A DNA stretch of 64,000 nucleotides from Scomber scombrus. Its lineage: Eukaryota; Chordata; Actinopteri; Scombriformes; Scombridae. The notes below the pieces were generated by a model. It was not told the origin of the DNA, ran no database searches, and saw nothing but the letters and a program-made list of their open reading frames with translations. The DNA lies in contig NC_084974.1 in NCBI RefSeq assembly GCF_963691925.1, forward strand, positions 12,011,080 to 12,075,079, written 5' to 3'. This document shows positions 25,878-37,854 of the stretch, in pieces. Each line of letters starts with the position of its first letter. The stretch's first letter is position 1. The translations under genes were made by a program, and so were the position numbers.

Positions 25878-27658
25878 TATTTAACAATCTGTCAAGGTAT
25901 ACATTAGCTACAAGATCAGACTACTGATGTAGTATGAAGCCCTTACAAGCACAGGCTATGTTTCCATGTAAATGCTGCAAATATTTTAATTAAAATTGCA
26001 AAAAGAAACAAGTCGGACTGCAAGTAGGTCTCACAAATACTGTATTCTCAAACTGACATGAGTGAAAGTCTTGTGTGACCCCACATTGTGGCACTTTTAG
26101 ATATTGTGAAAACAAATCTACGTGTAGTGGAGAACCTGCAGAATCAATGAATGTTGCTCAACAATGAAATCTAAGATTAGCAAGGAACAAAAATGATGTT
26201 GCTTAAAGATATTTCCAATTATAAAAGGATGCAATTGGTGTTTTAATGTCACTCTTTTGTCGATCAAGCATAGTCCAAAAGTATTGTCCTATTTTAACTT
26301 AAATTCAATTATTAACTTGCATGTAACACTTTTAATGAAGCTTAGCAAAAGTTCAGTCAGGAAGACCATCTTTTTGCCTCCTCACGTCTATAGTTTTATT
26401 TCTCATCTGTCTGTTATTCTGATCCCTCTCACAGCTAATAATTTCCTTGCTGTTATTTCTGGGGCATCAATTAAGACGTCAGCTGGTCACATCTAATCAA
26501 TAGCATGGTGACGCACCTTCATTGTGCAGCTGTCTTTTTAGAAATGTTTTCTCCTTCTCTGCTTTAGTGCTTTCTTGATGATGTTTTGTGTGACCCACCA
26601 CCTCCCCATCGCCGCCCAGCCTTCATAGATTCATCAGTGCATCACTTCATCAACCTCATCAGCTCAATCAGTCTCAGCAGAAGTCATCAGCTACCACCAC
26701 CAGTGTCTTGACTCCATGGGGGGATCTATCTTTCTGCTGGTCAGGACTGAAGTTCATTTAAAAATCTCCTTTCAGAGTCCAAGTGCCAAAGATTTTCGAC
26801 AATATCTAATCATCAATATCATCTGTATAATAAACAACTCTTTTTGCTTCATTCTCTGGTCTCTCCTGATTGAAATACATTCATAATTACAGTCTCATAT
26901 TTACTTTTTTTTTCGTGCATTCACGTGAGCAAGCTCAATTACGATTTTTTTAGTCTGATCCGATCTTTTTGTGTTGATGGTTCACAGTCAAGTTTGGATG
27001 TGAATACTGTTGAGGTCTTAAATTGCCAATCATGCAGATTTAACTAAAATTAAAAATTAAAAAAACGTAATTAATTCTGAGGTGACCGTTCTGACAGCAT
27101 TCGAATAGCCAGAGATTGGATATGAATCCGATCTAGGGTCACATATGTGCCATATGTTTTGTGTGTTGTTGTGTGCACACATGCAGACTGGTGTTTATGA
27201 GTTCAACCTATTGTGAAGAGAAACTATCTGTGTCCTAGTCTTCTTGGACTTAAGACTCAAGATAACTTCTAAGATAAGATGTTCACACACATGAATCTTG
27301 CAAACAATTTAAATAATTTCTCCATCTTGCAACCCTCTTTTTATTTAAAAAAAGTGAATCCATATTTAGTGTCTGACACATTATCACTAAGTCACCCAAA
27401 TGAATGTCATAATTAAGGGCAGCGAGCACACCACATAATATACACAAATTCATTAGTAAAACCAAATCTAGCATGAACAATACCCTGTACTTACTCTGCC
27501 ACTGATATGCAAATGAACATTTTGCATTTCTGTGGAACATGTGTCTAAGAGGCCAAACAAAAAAAATCTAACATTTGGTTAATTTGGGCTGGGAGAGAGA
27601 TGAAGCAAAAAGAAGAGACAGAGAGGGACGGGAGAGAATGAAACAGTGTTATTCACAG

Positions 27659-27660
<2 letters not shown>

Positions 27661-27709
<49 letters not shown>

Positions 27710-27714
27710 GGGGG
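27661..27714. repeat. (GT)n joined to (G)22 homopolymer
   Basis: GT units to 27692 followed by 22 consecutive G (27693-27714). Its architecture mirrors the C-run/CA block at 20744-20823. Confidence 0.93.
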
Positions 27715-28081
27715 TGTGAAGGGCCTCTTGTTGTCCTCCAGACAAGTATCCCATCTAGGCTGAGTTGTTCCTTGCTTTTGAACGTTATGCTAATAGTCTA
27801 TTTATACCTGTTTGTGATTCACAATAATGTTTTGTTTCTTGTTTGTGCAACTGCAGCATAGCCCAAAAGTATTACAGATGCTCTATATACACAGCTGATT
27901 GAATAATTGTCATGCAGATTCACAATACTCATCACATCACATTATAATACAACACCTCTCTTGTTCTTGCTTCTCTGACACCAATCTCTCTTAAATATGT
28001 AATCATGCCTTAAAAAAGCCTTTGTGTCCTACCTCGATTATCATCCATCAAAGCACAAAGCAGGTCTAGTCACTCTGCATG

Positions 28082-28133
28082 TTATATATATATGATATAT
28101 AATATGTATGTGCATATATATGTATATGTGTGT

Positions 28134-28176
<43 letters not shown>
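28082..28176. repeat. (TA)n-rich tract
   Basis: Imperfect TATATA/TATGTA followed by a pure TA run of about 40 bp. Easily melted, cruciform-prone. Confidence 0.92.
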
Positions 28177-28178
<2 letters not shown>

Positions 28179-30077
28179 AAAGTAAAAGAAACCAATTTAA
28201 TGCAAAAATAATACATCTTCAACAATAATACATCATTAAACAGAGCGCCTTGAAAGCGATTTTGGTCTCACTTTAGGAGGAAACTCTAAGCTACCATCGT
28301 CATGATTTCAGAAATCCAGTTTTGGGAAACGTAGGCCTCCAGAAACCGGGCCTTAGAATAGTTTTGACACAGTGCATGACTAAACCTGAAACTCAACAGT
28401 ACAGAAGTGACTTGCAGATTAACAGAGATGAAACGGGAAAAAAGGTGCCAGGGAGTCAAATAAGGAGAGAGAGAGCGTGTGGGGCCAGAGACGTTAAAGT
28501 AACCATGCCAAGCTTGATTAACATCAAACCAGCTTGGTTTCCCTGACAACCCCTTTTACATACAGCCAAAGCACTTACACACATATATATATATACACAC
28601 ACAAAAACACACTCGGGATAAGAATGATTACTACCACTTTTGGTTGTCACTGATCAGTTTTGTAAGAGCCAGTAATCAGAGGATGCTTCATCAGCATTAC
28701 ATCACTCCAGGTATACCACTGTCTATTCTCCACAGCAAACTGCGGCAAGTGGATGGTAATATATTCTCATTACCAACAGATGATTTGTCTAAATATAGAG
28801 AGAAACATATTAAGCATATAAACAGTTTTCCCCACATATTTTCTCTTAAAAGATCTATTGTCCCCCTTTAAAAATGTACCAACAAGCTGCAAAAAAAATC
28901 CTCCTTAAAATACTCTACGAACAAATCCCCAACATGATGAATTCATAGCGTGCAAGCATCATTTCAGAAGTATTTCCTGACAAAAACTAAATGCTCAAAT
29001 GAAGATGTATTCAAGCAGACAGGCAAAGATGCTTGTACACGTGCATGCTTGGGTGCACATGCTTGAACAGCAACACCAGCACACACAAATACACAAAGGA
29101 AGACATGGACATAGAGGAAAACACACTCTAAAAAAAGAAAAAGAAGATGCAGCATCAATACAAAAAGCTCCCGCTGTAAGGTCAAAAAAAGCTGAGGGCC
29201 TCGATGCTTAACGTCTGTCTTTCTGTAACAATTATCCTAAAGGAGAGTGGCGTGACGTTTCTTCCAGACAGTCTTTGTTTATATGTGTGCCTTGTGTGGG
29301 TATTTTCATGCAACATTCATCCTCACTGAGAGGGCCCAGACCTTACATCCCTGCTGATCTTACTGTAAGTGACAGAACCAGTCCATTTAGCACAATCCTC
29401 CCACCATCTTAGCAGCGAGCCCTCCCTTCTTGCTGCCCCTGGTTGAACTCTTGCCAGCACAGTCCAGTCCAGTCCACTGCAAGCCTTCACGTGTGATTTT
29501 ATGATGCTGGCTGCTCCTTGTCCTCATCTATTCTCACCCACCCATATCCCACTCACCCTATGCAGCACTTACAGCATGTTCGTGCACATTGCTCTTGCTT
29601 CATTGACACTGCTAACACACACACACATGCATATGTTTGTCACAATATGCTTGATTACAAGCCTATGACTGCAAATAGCATGAGGAAAAGCAATTAATTC
29701 CCATAACCCATCCCTATGCAAGCTTTATTACAATTGCTAATGAGACATGAGGAGTCCAGAACTGAAATTCTGCATGGCAGGTGCAACACAGAAATGCAAT
29801 CATGGGTGCACAACAGGCTCCCTCATTCCGTTTGTAAATAAAGAGGTTGAGCAATAAGGCAAGCCTCCTAGGGAAATCTATTTGCTGCTACATCAACTAG
29901 TGTTTCCTAAGGTTGGCATCGATTCCAGTACACAGGGGTCAGAGTGCAGCGTCCATAGAGAAAAGGAAAAGGATTTTACCGTCTTACTGTACTAATACTT
30001 ATCCCCGAAAAGGGCAAAGTAATGAGTAGATTTTCTTGTAATTTCTTTTGAAATGACTCAAGCGACAGTCACATATA

Positions 30078-30727
30078 CACTGCTCAAAAAAATAAAGAGA
30101 CACTCAGACACTCATCACAGTAGAACACCAAGTCAGTTAAACTTCAGGGATATCAATCTGTCCATTTAGGAAGCACAATTTATTGTGAATCAGTTTCAGC
30201 TGCTTTGATTTAAATGAAAGTGACAACAGGTGCAATGGAGAGTCAAAAGCAAGACAACCCCCAAAAAGGGAATGGTTTTTCATTTGGTGGCGACATATAA
30301 TTGCTATCTCCTTATCCTTCCTGACTGATTTTTCTCTAGTTTTATGTTCTGCTAGTGTCCTTGTCACCACTGGTAGCATGAGGTGGTACCTGCAGCCCAA
30401 TCAGGTTGCAAAGGTAGTCCAGCTCTTTCATGGCATATCCATACGTGCGGTCACAAGAAGGTTTGTTGTGTCTCCCAGCTCCTTCTCTAGAGCATGGAGG
30501 AGATACCAGTAGACCAGCCATTACACGAGTAGAGATGGTATCTGCTTCTTTATGCCAGGAAGAGCAGGAGGAGCACTGCCAGAGCCCTACATCAGAATTG
30601 GTAGGTCCACCATTGGTGACTTGTTCTCTTCACAGATGAGAGCAGGTTCACGCTGAGCACATGTGACAGGCGTGAAAGATTCTGGAGATGCCGTGGTGAA
30701 TGTTATGCTGCCTGTAACATCATCTCA
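30078..30727 (+). pseudogene. Truncated Tc1/mariner-type transposon with transposase remnant
   Basis: The left end CACTGCTCAAAAAAATAAAG is preceded by TA (30076-30077) and matches a Tc1-type element I know from fish. A transposase remnant starts at ATG 30378: MRWYLQPNQVAKVVQLFHG, then RAVTRRFVVS and SRAWRRYQ, a helix-turn-helix region. An in-frame TAG follows at 30510-30512. After an internal deletion, FTDESRFTLSTCDR appears in another frame from 30629, carrying the first catalytic aspartate (30635-30637). The later catalytic residues and the right end are absent. Non-functional. Confidence 0.8.
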
Positions 30728-31362
30728 ACAAATTGTACAATGTGCATCAGTAAACTTGAATAATTTGTTCATCAAGTTGTATGATTAGTAATCCCTTAAT
30801 ATTTTTTTTCCAATTGCACTTAAATATAGGCATAGACATATTAAGACATTTTGGAAAAAAATAAACTTTTTTGCTTTCTTGGTGAGTTAGACAAGAACAT
30901 CAATTCCACTGTTATATCTGTCCGTGAGAACTGCAATGTGATCACCACCTGGATTATGCTCATGGGTAACTTGTTTCTGGGATGACAGAAGCACTACATT
31001 TATATTTCATTCTGAAGTCGGAAGGAGGGGGATTGTGTGGATGGAGGGAGTACAAGATGCAAGACTCTGACATCAGAAACCGGGGATTTGCATCCTCAGT
31101 CCTGCGTGAAGGTGTAGGGATTAAAAGTACTATTTGACAGTTAATTTTACTTGTCAAATCTATGTTTATATGCTTTCTGAGTGCTGCCAAACGCTGGTTA
31201 CCCAGATTCAATACTGTGATTGAATATCCCTATATAAACACAGACAGAAGACTGAAACTGCTGCTGCTCTGTTGAGCCACAGACTGTGCTTTCAATACAC
31301 AGTCTGTGTACATATTGTGTAGCTTTGCCAGGAAGCACAATTCATAAAATATCAAACTATTC

Positions 31363-31705
31363 TAGTGCTGCAACAATTAGCTGATTAATTGAATAGCTGA
31401 TTGACAGAAAATTGATCTGCAACTATTCTTATAATTGATTAATCATTTTGAGTAATTTTTTTACAGAAATGAAAATTATTTGGTTTCTGTACTTCTTCAT
31501 ATTATGAAACTCACTATTTTTGGACTGTGTGTGGACTATTGGTCACAACAAAAAGTGACATTTTAGGTTGCATCTTGAGCTTTGTGAAATGGTGATTGAC
31601 ATTTATTATTTATAATTATTTTATAGAAGATACACATTGTATAGACCAAACAACTAAACAGATTAATCAATAATGACAATAATCATTAGTTGCAGACTTA
31701 ATCTA
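31363..31705. mobile_element. MITE with GCTGCAAC / GTTGCAG termini
   Basis: Left end TAGTGCTGCAACAATTAG and right end AATCATTAGTTGCAGACTTA are imperfect inverted repeats. Subterminal GATTAATC/GATTAAT motifs on both sides match a widespread fish MITE. No coding sequence. Confidence 0.65.
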
Positions 31706-31900
31706 TTCCATAATTAGCTATGTCAGGACCAACATGACCTTATGAGGCAGCTGGCTTCCCAAGATCATGTGAGAATCCATCTTGTCAGGCTTCAAGTTAT
31801 GTGCTTGAGCCAACCGTGGTTCAGACCGTACAATGAGGAGCCACTGGCAGCTATGAGCGCAGTTTAGGTGTGACGATAGTGAAAATGTAGTCTCTGAAAG

Positions 31901-32022
31901 ACAGTGATAGACAGATCATTAATCAAACACTAGTATCACCAAGTTGTGCCAGCCCTTTTCCATACAGTTTTCAAGGATGACTTCTCAGATGGTTCTGTGG
32001 AATAAACCATCTGGCATGGCAG
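31901..32022 (+). repeat. Dispersed hairpin repeat, copy B
   Basis: Begins ACAGTGATAGACAGAT like copy A, is more diverged in the middle, and ends with the same GATGGTT...AACCATC hairpin. Its 3' flank (CTGGCATGGCAGATTAG) matches that of copy C. Confidence 0.65.
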
Positions 32023-32029
32023 ATTAGGA

Positions 32030-34545
32030 TCAATGTGTAACTGAAAAAAGTTTCATCATTTATTCAGTTTGGAGGATGGTATAGCTTTTCATTGGTAATG
32101 TAGCAGGAATTTAATAGGTGCTACCTCACACTGTGACATAAATGAGAACAAAGTAGGTTTGTTCTTGGGCTTTTGAATATTTCATATTGTATTGCACCAT
32201 GTTATACACTATATTCTCTTCAGTTCTAAGCATTTCAATCAAGGATGTGCCTTGAGGCAATCAAAGCTTAACAGCTAGAAGAACTTGCCAAGCAGATTCA
32301 CTCTGGTATTATGCCTGTCTCCCTTCCACAGCAACTCTCCTCCAATCACTTCATCCATATCCTTCAGTAGACAGTGTATTTACACTGAAACAGAATCCAT
32401 TTCTGGGGGACAGTGTAGTGGTTACACTTTTGTAGAAATTCTCTGTTCTGGACAACTATCAGTAACACTGCTGTGCAACTGGCCTATGGATGCTTTAAGT
32501 TAGTGGATCACAGGGGACAAGATTTTTATTAATTCTGTCATTGGTTATGATAGACAATTTCATCAGCAGGAAAAAATCAACTCTGTGGAAGCACGTACTC
32601 ATAACTTTGTAGAGTGGATGTACTTAGAATACAATCTGGTGGGAATGTTTGGATGTTGCAGGAAACACTCTTCAGTTTCTCTCTTTTTGTGTGTATTTAT
32701 CATTGCCTGCTGAATTGAATTTATTTGTCATATTTTCTTCCATTTTGCCTCATAAGAGCTCTGAAATGCATATCTGTGGAGAACTGAATTCCATCACACA
32801 CCCAGTCCTTTATTGCAGTCATTTGTTATACCCTGACAACATCTACTTAAAGAAAGGAAGAAGCAGAAATCTACCCTAGCCAAATGCTGAACCTCCAAAT
32901 TTGAAAGGACTTTATCGCCTCTATCACTATCATCTATCACAATTATAGAAGTTCGATAAAGTTATTCAAGAGTGACTGTTTGTAGAATTGCCAGGTAGAG
33001 ACCAAAATAATGAGGTTGTGAATGCAAACAGGCTAATTAAGATTTTCATTCAGGGTGGCAGTTCTGTTTATGATCCTCAGGCACTTGGCAAAAAGGCTCC
33101 CAATGCAGCTCCTCAATGGAGATACAGAGGGGACGACCATTCAGGAGGATATATGGGATACAATGAATGAACTAGTTTTCTCTGTTGGCTTGGCAATTGC
33201 CCAGTAATATATAACAAAAAGGTGCAGAAGGTTTCCAGTAAAAGGTTTGTTTGGATTGATGTGCTGTTTACAACAATGCTGGCCTGGATAAGTATAGAAA
33301 TGAATAGATTAATGGATGTTACATGCACTCAGTTTTCCTACACTCTACTGAGTTCTGATATAAAAGAAAAACAATACGCATACATAGATCCATAAACATA
33401 GACTCGTGTTTAGATATTTCTTATATTCTTGTTTTTTGAAACAGCTATCAGAGCAGTGTATGAATCAATGTATCCATCAAAACAAAGACAGACAGTGAAT
33501 GTTGATATATTCCTTTTCTAAAATCCTTTGGAACAATTCACTGATACATTTGTACAATGACAATGGACATTTATGTATACCCATATACATGAGCACGTAC
33601 ACGCAAGTACATTAACACACACCCATGCTGTATGTGCACATTAATAGAAACACAATGGGAGAGAGGGAACAAGAGCGAGTGGAGGAAAGGCATAAGGAAA
33701 AACCTAGTCCATTTAGTCATCATCCTTATGGGCTTATTGCCCAGCAAGAGAGCCATTATTGGCCCATTGTACTAGTGTCACACTGGCTCACAGTGAGCAG
33801 GCGTACCCAGAAGCACATGTAATTGTCCTTATTTGTAAAGCCATAAACCCAGCAGTGGGCATCCAGAGAGGTGAAAATGAAACACCCTTGAAAGTAATTT
33901 TGAACAGTTTTGGGATGTTATATGTTCTCATATAATGTAATGGAAGGAGATCACAGAGGAGAGGACAAAAGACACATAACTGACAGTACACTGCACAGTA
34001 ATATACCAAAGTGAATTCCCGAATGAGTTGTCTTTGTTGTGGCAGTCTATAAAAAGATATGAACGAGAACAACTTGGTTATCTTCTCAAAGTATCAGGGA
34101 CAACATCAGCATTGATTTGGAGTCAATCTGTTGAATTTAAGCTCATTTTTGGGCTCCACCAACTCTGGGAAATCTGGTTCTCTACCTGCTGAATGTTCCA
34201 TATTATTACCAGTGTTTAACTAACTTAGCCTGTCTGCCGTTTAGTGCTAGACAGGTAACATACAACGGGAAGTGTAGGACAACATATATTGTACAGGCTG
34301 TCTCTGATTTTTTGATGTCTGTCTTGTTATTTTACTGATATGTTGTATTTTTCTATATTGTGTCCTGGCTCTTTGAATATATATTTTCTATAATCTTATA
34401 ATTACGTTCTAGAGAGCAAGAAAAGCATCTGCAGCTGAGCCAGGGCTGTAACATGTTTCCTTTTTTTTAAATAGGAAAAAAAGTTAGTGATAAGTTAGAA
34501 AATTGCAACTCCTTTTCTGGCCCTGACATATACATACTGTATATG
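32030..34545. other. Intergenic DNA, no gene seen
   Basis: No recognisable gene or element. A 60-codon frame near 32988-33170 has ordinary amino-acid composition, but no similarity I know and no splice support. Confidence 0.5.
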
Positions 34546-34550
34546 TGTAT

Positions 34551-34907
34551 ATAGTGCTGTGCAAAGGTTTTAGGCAGTAGAGGCACTTGGCAGGTAGGTT
34601 GTTCCAAGCATCTTGGAGAGCTTTCCACAGTTCATCTGTGGATTTAGCTGTCTCAGTTCCTTCTGTCTCTTCATGTAATCCCAGACTGATTCGATGATGT
34701 TGAGATCAGGGCTCTGTGGGAGACATACCATCTGTTGCAGCACTCCTTGTTCTTGTTACTGGATATAGTTCTTTATGACTCTGGCTGCATGTTTGGGGTT
34801 GCTGTCATAATGAAGAATACATTTGGGATTGATGGGATGCTTTTCTGATTGTTTTGAATTATGGATAAGAAACATTCAAAGTGTCTAAAACATTTACACA
34901 GTACTGC
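34551..34907 (-). pseudogene. Internally deleted Tc1-like transposon
   Basis: The left end AGTGCTGTGCAAAGGTTTTAGG is mirrored by CTAAAACATTTACACAGTACT at the right end. On the minus strand 34690-34719 encodes PQSPDLNIIE followed by SVWDYMKRQ, the conserved C-terminal motif of Tc1 transposases carrying the last acidic catalytic residue. Most of the transposase is missing: only about 357 bp of an element normally over 1 kb remain. A CA microsatellite begins directly beside the right end. Confidence 0.8.
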
Positions 34908-34911
34908 GCGT

Positions 34912-34912
34912 G

Positions 34913-34945
<33 letters not shown>

Positions 34946-34954
34946 ACTCACACA

Positions 34955-35011
<57 letters not shown>
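34912..35011. repeat. (CA)n microsatellite with CT interruptions
   Basis: About 100 bp of CA units with three ACTCAC interruptions, abutting the Tc1 remnant. Confidence 0.95.
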
Positions 35012-35012
<1 letters not shown>

Positions 35013-35034
35013 TACATAGGACATAATGCTCTAG

Positions 35035-35160
35035 AATTTGTGGTGTATGAGGTGGAGGTAAAAACAAGGTTACTGCACTGGGCTTTGTGTCAAGAAGGTT
35101 GTTGTTTTGAATCCCCAGAACGGCAGCAAAAAGCTACAGAGGAGAAAGTACAGTAAATGA
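35035..35160 (+). mobile_element. Possible tRNA-derived SINE head
   Basis: CTGCACTGGGCTTTGTGTCAAGAAGGTTGTTGTTTTGAATCCCC has the order of a tRNA-like SINE head, with a B-box-like TTTTGAATCCCC. The A-box is degenerate and the 3' end could not be placed. Confidence 0.4.
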
Positions 35161-37731
35161 GCAACACTCCGTGCTGCCTCATTGCTGACGTCACGATGGC
35201 ACTGACTAAATGGCAAAGGAATGTGGCTGTGTTGGGTAGCATCCAGGTCATGCCTAACTGCCTGCTTTTTAACCTGGAAAAATTCAAATACTACAATGCC
35301 ACTATCATTGTGATGTAATTGTCTCATACAGTTCTTCCTGTTTTCATTTTATGTTTCCCACTCTTTTTCATTACTTCTGCGTATTATGGATTTGCATACA
35401 TGCCTGTGTAGTTCTTCTAAACCAGGATTTGTCTCGCAAACATCTGGGAATCATAAATAGAAAGAGAATAAAACACTAGACACAGCTGTAAAGGCCCCAC
35501 TTCACTCCCCCGCTCCCTTCCTGCCTCTCCCTGCTTTCCAGACTGTCTGTTTCTTATCGTCCTGACACCTTCCCATAGGAGCTGTGGGCTTACAGCAACA
35601 GAGAGAGGGAGGAAGGGTGAGAAAGCAAGAGAGACAGTACATGGAAATGTACATTAATGTACAGTAAAATCCCTGGGGTATCCTCTATAGAGTTTGTTTT
35701 TTTTCTTGTGGGGGAGGCGGGGGGGCTTGCAACAATCACATCAACTTGCGCAAATAGTTGCCCATGGAAAATCATCATCATTATTCTACATGTTGAACTT
35801 GGCCTGGACTTCATGTTCATGTACGTGCTTTTACCAGTGTGGATGAAGACAAATGGGAACAAATTACACATTACACATTGACAAAGTCTTTAAATATATG
35901 TTGTGCATTGAAGGAATATATTTCTAATCTCCTTCTTAGGACACAGTGTATGCAGATAGTGACTGTTGATGTAAGTGACTTTAGTTGAACAATGTTTAAA
36001 CAAGGTGTACTGTAAAAGTAAGTAAGACATTTGTATTGAATACTTTTCAATGTCATACCACTGTAGGTTGTAATGTATCCTTAATAATAATGCATTTCAA
36101 TAATGGTATATATGATAAAATGAGCATGGAATTAAAGTGATGTATAATAATATTGTGGGAAAATAGCATCCTATCAAGCCAGCAGGCCCCACTGATTGCC
36201 CACATCCCGACCTCACTCTCACTGCAAGTCAACTCAATCTTGAGAAGAACGTATGGTTCACAATGGTTTGCCATGACGTCATACATTTCCCACAGTTCCC
36301 AGAGGCAGTTCTAAACTAAGTTTGTGAATTTCTCACATCACTGTTTCCTGAGTCACACTGTGCCTATAGCAGGATCTTGTTCCCTTATTATAAAGCTTTG
36401 ACTTTAAAATAAGGATGCATAAAATGTTGAACAGTTAAATAAATGACATTTAACATTCCCTTCAATAGTAAGGAGATGTAGGTCTAAATATGAATAAATA
36501 TAGAAATGTAAATCATGTTTTTGCACACATTAGCATTTTGTTGTCATAAAGTTTACCACCACAATAAAACACTGAAACATATGAATCATATCTATTGTAT
36601 TGAGTGCAGGCCACTAATGTCAGCAACTTTACACCACGTCTGCCACTGAGTTGCATGCAGACCAAAACGGAAGAATGGAGTGCACCAGCAAGTCTGTTTG
36701 GATGGCCTGAGTATGAATCATACCCCAGTCTACAATGATCAAATTCATTCACCCTGGGAAAAGTTTTGTTTTCCCCAAAATGTGTCTTTAGTGTTTGGAA
36801 AGGCAGGTTTAGTGTGATTGGTTCCAAATAAACAACAAAAGATGCAAATGTGTCAGCATTTGTATCTTTTCACTGAGGTTTTGTGCATTACCTTGTGATG
36901 TGTGACTCAAAGGCCAGCAGTTAGTCCCTCCTGTAGGGGCCAGTCCTGTCAGGGTAGTGTGAGTATGTGTTTGTACTGTATGTATTGTCTCTGCACACAA
37001 AGACATACAGCTTTGTGTGTCTTACTGCTTCCTGCATAATGGGTAGGATTTAGAAGCCATTACAGGCTGACAGTGATTTCCATCTCCTTAAAAGTGAAGG
37101 TTTTAGATCGATTAGAGCTCATTCACAAGATGTGTGTGGATGTGAATGGCAACATGTCCTTCTATATCCCCCCAGTCTGGGATCAATAACATTTTACCAT
37201 CACCAGTGTTGCAACTGGTAATTCACCCAGCACAGAGTACGTGATTTATACAAAATCTGTGTACACACATCCGTCAATATTCATGAATGATGTATGTGCA
37301 CACATTCATGCTTGCAGATTTGTTTTGCATACAGACTTGCATTCATACCTGGGGCTCAGGGGTCATTAAGGGGGGCTTAATCCTCCATTGACCCTTCACC
37401 ATAACCAGAGGATTTTTAAATGACTTGTCATATTTTTACATACCATAATATAATTATTTTAAAACTAAATCTATATATAGGTTTGATGTATAGTTTAAAT
37501 GTTTTGATGGTTGCTGAGTCACTGAGGGCCTATTTATTTCGCTGCAGAGTCATCACCTACAGCTCTGCTCTGTTCTCGATGAGTAACATGATTGTGAAAT
37601 ATGGATGGCATGAGCAGCAGCAGCTTATTGTGAGTGAGAATATGTACAAGACAGAAAGAGATAGACACAAACATACAGCTCTTTGTTGAGGAAAGAAACA
37701 TGATCTGGCTACCTGGATACCTCCACGGCCC

Positions 37732-37854
<123 letters not shown>

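Larger units (their letters stand above)
25880..30075. other. Intergenic DNA, no gene seen
   Basis: AT-rich. Apart from the GT/G run at 27661 and the TA run at 28082 I see only faint repeat resemblance around 26930-27150 (ATCCGATC-type inverted motifs). No credible exon. Confidence 0.55.

Noticed and set aside
30430..30639. Open frame of 69 codons as a gene
   Set aside because: It lies within the decayed Tc1 element, in a different frame from the recognisable transposase.
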